A stretch of 64,000 bases of DNA from Saprospiraceae bacterium. Lineage in GTDB: Bacteria; Bacteroidota; Bacteroidia; Chitinophagales; Saprospiraceae. Of this stretch, positions 61,935-64,000 are shown in pieces. The notes beneath the pieces were generated by a model. The model searched no databases. It saw only the letters and a list, made by a program, of their open reading frames with translations, and was not told where the DNA came from. The position numbers and the translations under genes are program-made. The stretch is taken from the NCBI GenBank assembly GCA_026129545.1, contig JAHCHX010000003.1:62001-126000 (forward strand), given 5' to 3'. Position 1 is the stretch's first letter; every line of letters starts with the position of its first letter.

Positions 61935-61963
61935 TTTTGAAACACAGAATAACTTTACTTTTG
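61935..61963 (+). promoter_or_regulatory. Promoter of infC
   Basis: TTTTG (61935-61939) and TACTTTTG (61956-61963), 16 bases apart, fit the Bacteroidota consensus. Transcription would start near 61970, upstream of the TTG start at 62039 but downstream of the only in-frame ATG at 61826. Confidence 0.6.
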
Positions 61964-62038
61964 TGTCATGTTAAAAAAGTAATAGGCACACCGCATCTGT
62001 TTCGTGTGCCTAATTTTTTCACCAAACCAACTTATTAC

Positions 62039-62695
62039 TTGGCTTATAAACCTTTCCGACCCAAACCAACAGGCAATCGCCCGCCCGGTTCACGCCCCGG
62101 GGGAGGGCGCCCGTTCAATCGCGGCCCACGCCCCCCAGAACACAATATCAACAATTTCATTCGCGCCAATGAAGTGCGCCTCGTAGGCGACAACCTTGAG
62201 GAAATCAGTGCGGTGGCAGGGCATCCTGTCGAAAGCGGCGTGTATCACACTTCCAAATTGCAAAAATGGGCCGAGGAATTGGGACTTGACGTGGTTGAAA
62301 TCTCGCCCAACGCCGTCCCACCCGTGGTGCGCATCGTGGACTACAACAAGTTCCTTTACCAGAAGAAAAAGAAGGAAAAAGAACTGAAAGCAAATACCGC
62401 CAAGGTGGAATTGAAGGAAATCCGCTTTGGTCCCGAAACGGGCGACCATGACTTTGACTTCAAAGTGCGCCACGCCAAAAACTTCCTTACAGAAGGCAAT
62501 AAAGTGAAGGCTTATGTCCAGTTCAAGGGCCGCGCCATCGTGTTCAAAGACCGAGGCGAGTTGTTGCTGCTTCGCTTTTTGAAAGAATTGGAAGAGTATG
62601 GCACGGCAGAACAACTTCCACGCATGGAAGGCAAACGCATGAATGTCATTCTGACTCCCAAAAAAGTGGCCCCAAAGAAAAAAGAGGAAGAATGA
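62039..62695 (+). CDS. infC: Translation initiation factor IF-3, non-AUG start
   Basis: 218 residues from TTG at 62039 (reads M-AYKPFRPKPTGNRPPG). A basic Pro/Gly-rich N-terminal extension precedes the IF-3 N-domain (FIRANEVRLVGDNLEEISAV) and the C-domain (KEIRFGPETGDHDFDFKVRHA, then FLTEGNKVKAYVQFKGRA). IF-3 checks the start codon and keeps 30S subunits free. There is no ATG between the promoter (61956) and the conserved start, so the gene must use TTG, or GTG at 62006. Use of rare starts in infC is known to allow autoregulation. A terminator follows 30 bases after the stop. Confidence 0.93.
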   Translation: MAYKPFRPKPTGNRPPGSRPGGGRPFNRGPRPPEHNINNFIRANEVRLVGDNLEEISAVAGHPVESGVYHTSKLQKWAEELGLDVVEISPNAVPPVVRIVDYNKFLYQKKKKEKELKANTAKVELKEIRFGPETGDHDFDFKVRHAKNFLTEGNKVKAYVQFKGRAIVFKDRGELLLLRFLKELEEYGTAEQLPRMEGKRMNVILTPKKVAPKKKEEE

Positions 62696-62724
62696 TGCCT
62701 TGATAGCATATTGCCTCATTCAAA

Positions 62725-62764
62725 AACATCCTGCCCAGCGTATTGGGCAGGATGTTCTTTTTTT
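62725..62764 (+). terminator. Terminator of infC
   Basis: Perfect 13-bp stem (AACATCCTGCCCA at 62725-62737 with 62744-62756, 6-base loop) followed by CTTTTTTT. It separates infC from the downstream genes. Confidence 0.9.
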
Positions 62765-62826
62765 GCCCCCCTTCTCAAAAAGTTTGTTTCTTCGTGCTAT
62801 TGCTCATTCCAAAAACAGATTTCAAC

Positions 62827-63468
62827 ATGAAAAATCTTCTGAAGGTGGTGTTGCTATTGCTCGCGCACACCATCGCAACCCAGCTCAATGCCCAAACACT
62901 ATCCCACATCAATAGACTTGTTGCGGTGGAGGGCTTTGAGTGAAGGGGATTGTCATTTTTTCGACTGGCAAGGCAAATTTTGCAGTCGAAATCGGGCATA
63001 TTCGGCGAAAAATTTAACGAAGCCAGTCGGAAAAAGGGCTTTCCCTTCGCCAAAGGCATCCACCGCAACAAGTCTAATGTCGGAGCTCTCGTCAATGGAG
63101 TGCCCACGCTCACCCAAACAGATGCAGAACTGACCGCTCTGTTCGATTTCGTGCTCAACGAGGCTACTTTGTCAAACGCTGCCGTGAAAACCAGCACCGA
63201 TGCGCAGGGCCAGTTCTACTATCTCGGCGCAACAGCCACACGTCCGAATCAATCATCGCCCAACCCAATCGTCATCGTGCTGACACAGCGGGGCGATGAG
63301 CTGATATTCACTTCATCGGGCGACGGCGCGGGCTGCGTCATGGAGTGCGTCCCTCGATTTTCCTGCACCTCTTGCGAGCAGACGCTCGTCGAACGCTGCA
63401 CCAGCCAGCGATGCAGCTGCACCAGCGGCAGCGGCGGTTGCGGCACGAGGATTATTTTCCCCGAATAA
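62827..63468 (+). pseudogene. Secreted cysteine-rich protein gene interrupted by a MITE
   Basis: The frame starts with a signal peptide (MKNLLKVVLLLLAHTIATQ, cleavage near LNAQ) and enters a 164-bp element after LSHI, where an in-frame TGA follows at 62941. Removing 62915-63076 joins 88 + 392 = 480 bases, exactly 160 codons, giving SHINNVGALVNGVPTLTQTD. The rebuilt protein has 159 residues and ends in a cysteine-rich tail (CVMECVPRFSCTSCEQTL, later CTSGSGGCG). A downstream ATG inside the element (62950) leaves a 172-codon frame without signal peptide. Function unknown. Confidence 0.8.
62913..63076 (+). mobile_element. 164-bp MITE, copy 2, inserted in a gene
   Basis: Terminal inverted repeats of 18 perfect bases (TAGACTTGTTGCGGTGGA), looser for another 15. 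TA flanks both ends (62913-62914 and 63075-63076), as after Tc1/mariner-type insertion. Inside are further short stems, for example TTTCGACTG with CAGTCGAAA. It is the same length as copy 1 at 52046-52209 and in the same orientation. No transposase is seen in the window. Confidence 0.92.
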
Positions 63469-63511
63469 CGCGTCTTATCCGGTTGGAAAATTCTTGAAAC
63501 AATTTTGGGGA

Positions 63512-63546
63512 TTTGTTTTTTGCTGTGCGCAAGAGTGCTACCTTTG
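63512..63546 (+). promoter_or_regulatory. Promoter of rpmI
   Basis: TACCTTTG (63539-63546) fits TAnnTTTG. Two possible -33 elements exist: TTTG at 63512-63515 and TTTTTTG ending at 63522. The -7 box lies 33 bases before the rpmI ATG. Confidence 0.6.
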
Positions 63547-63579
63547 CGCTCCATTTTTCAAACGTACATCATTTTTGTC

Positions 63580-63774
63580 ATGCCGAAGATGAAGACCCAC
63601 TCCAGCGCCAAGAAACGTTTCAAGGTGACTGGTACCGGTAAAATAACGCGCAATCGCGCAAGGCTGCGCCACATCGCCAGCACCAAAACAAAGAAGCAGA
63701 AGCGCCATCTGCGCGGTAGCGTGGTCGTTGACCAATCCGAACACGCACGCATAGAGCGCCTGCTAGCTATGTAA
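63580..63774 (+). CDS. rpmI: Large ribosomal subunit protein bL35
   Basis: 64 residues from the ATG at 63580 (MPKMKTHSSAKKRFKVTGTG), the usual length; the frame extends upstream but the family starts here. Conserved KTHSSAKKRFKVTGTGKI, HIASTKTKKQKRHLR and the basic middle identify bL35. It is part of the 50S subunit. Normally it follows infC directly; here an interrupted gene and a terminator lie between them. A hairpin follows before rplT. Confidence 0.96.
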   Translation: MPKMKTHSSAKKRFKVTGTGKITRNRARLRHIASTKTKKQKRHLRGSVVVDQSEHARIERLLAM

Positions 63775-63822
63775 GCGTTGTTTGCAAAACGCACTTTTGT
63801 CGGACGTTCAAAAACAGCGCGA

Positions 63823-63847
63823 CTTCCGCGCAAGCGGAAGGTTTTTT
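63823..63847 (+). terminator. Terminator or attenuator between rpmI and rplT
   Basis: CTTCCGC and GCGGAAG (63823-63829, 63834-63840) form a 7-bp stem with a GCAA loop, followed by GTTTTTT. It sits 50 bases after rpmI and 126 before rplT, so it may terminate or regulate entry into rplT. Confidence 0.75.
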
Positions 63848-63972
63848 CAAACCACATTTTTTAACGAGGCCATCGGACGGAAGAATTGGTAATTGATGAT
63901 TGCTTGGATTGATTTTCTTGAATCAGCAATCGAAAACCAATCCCGATGTCGCACTAAAAAATCACCACACTC

Positions 63973-64000
63973 ATGCCAAGAGCAACCAACAACCCCGCCA
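63973..64000 (+). CDS. rplT: Large ribosomal subunit protein bL20, start only
   Basis: Only nine codons are in the window (MPRATNNPA), but the MPR- start and the position after rpmI fit bL20. The rest is beyond the right edge. Confidence 0.75.

Overview
The window looks like a chromosomal segment of a Bacteroidota bacterium, most likely of the class Saprospiria; that rank is inference. The support is: type IX secretion (T9SS) cargo with sorting domains of both classes; a PorT-like T9SS component directly behind ubiE; Bacteroidota-type promoter motifs (TTTG, then TAnnTTTG) before many genes; almost no Shine-Dalgarno sequences; several TTG or GTG starts; and families typical of the phylum such as MbnP-like lipoproteins and CHU_C-type C-termini. 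No tRNA, rRNA, CRISPR array, prophage or complete insertion sequence was seen.

Layout. 1-3.1 kb: the 5' part of a very large surface protein running off the left edge, and a cysteine-rich protein with a terminator. 3.3-8.4 kb: an ECF sigma factor with an anti-sigma-like TPR protein, small secreted or membrane proteins, and yicC. 8.7-12.1 kb: HU, a TPR protein, a 30-residue very basic protein and RNase G. 12.5-21 kb: a glycosyltransferase, an M1 peptidase, an Rpn-type nuclease, a TetR regulator, a helical-repeat protein and a dockerin-like secreted protein. 21.2-35.6 kb is an exoprotein region: a 1293-residue T9SS type B protein, pepT, a lysyl-endopeptidase-like protease, two paralogues sharing an 862-bp near-identical tract, and a 997-residue M43 metalloprotease. 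35.9-38.7 kb: a di-heme peroxidase (MauG/MbnH family) with two MbnP-like lipoproteins. 38.9-50.6 kb: mostly housekeeping genes (exonuclease, TerC, M28 peptidase, ubiE, porT, accD, glmM-type mutase, cysteine desulfurase) separated by palindromic elements. 50.7-64 kb: lipoproteins, a sortilin-like beta-propeller protein, GDPD, an SCP2-like protein, an S4 protein, priA, infC, rpmI and the start of rplT.

The most striking unlabelled structure is a 164-bp element present twice (52046-52209 and 62913-63076). Both copies have the same length, terminal inverted repeats and flanking TA dinucleotides, like a non-autonomous Tc1/mariner-type MITE. The second copy sits inside a small secreted-protein gene. 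Removing it with one TA rejoins an open frame of exactly 160 codons. That broken gene lies between infC and rpmI, which are normally adjacent, and infC and rpmI each appear to have their own promoter and terminator. Other intergenic palindromic families occur at 29.2, 35.7, 38.8, 46.3, 49.2 and 56.0 kb. One secreted-protein gene (45227-46268) has its signal peptide out of frame by one base at an 8-T run.

All calls come from reading the sequence and recalling family features; no database search was run.
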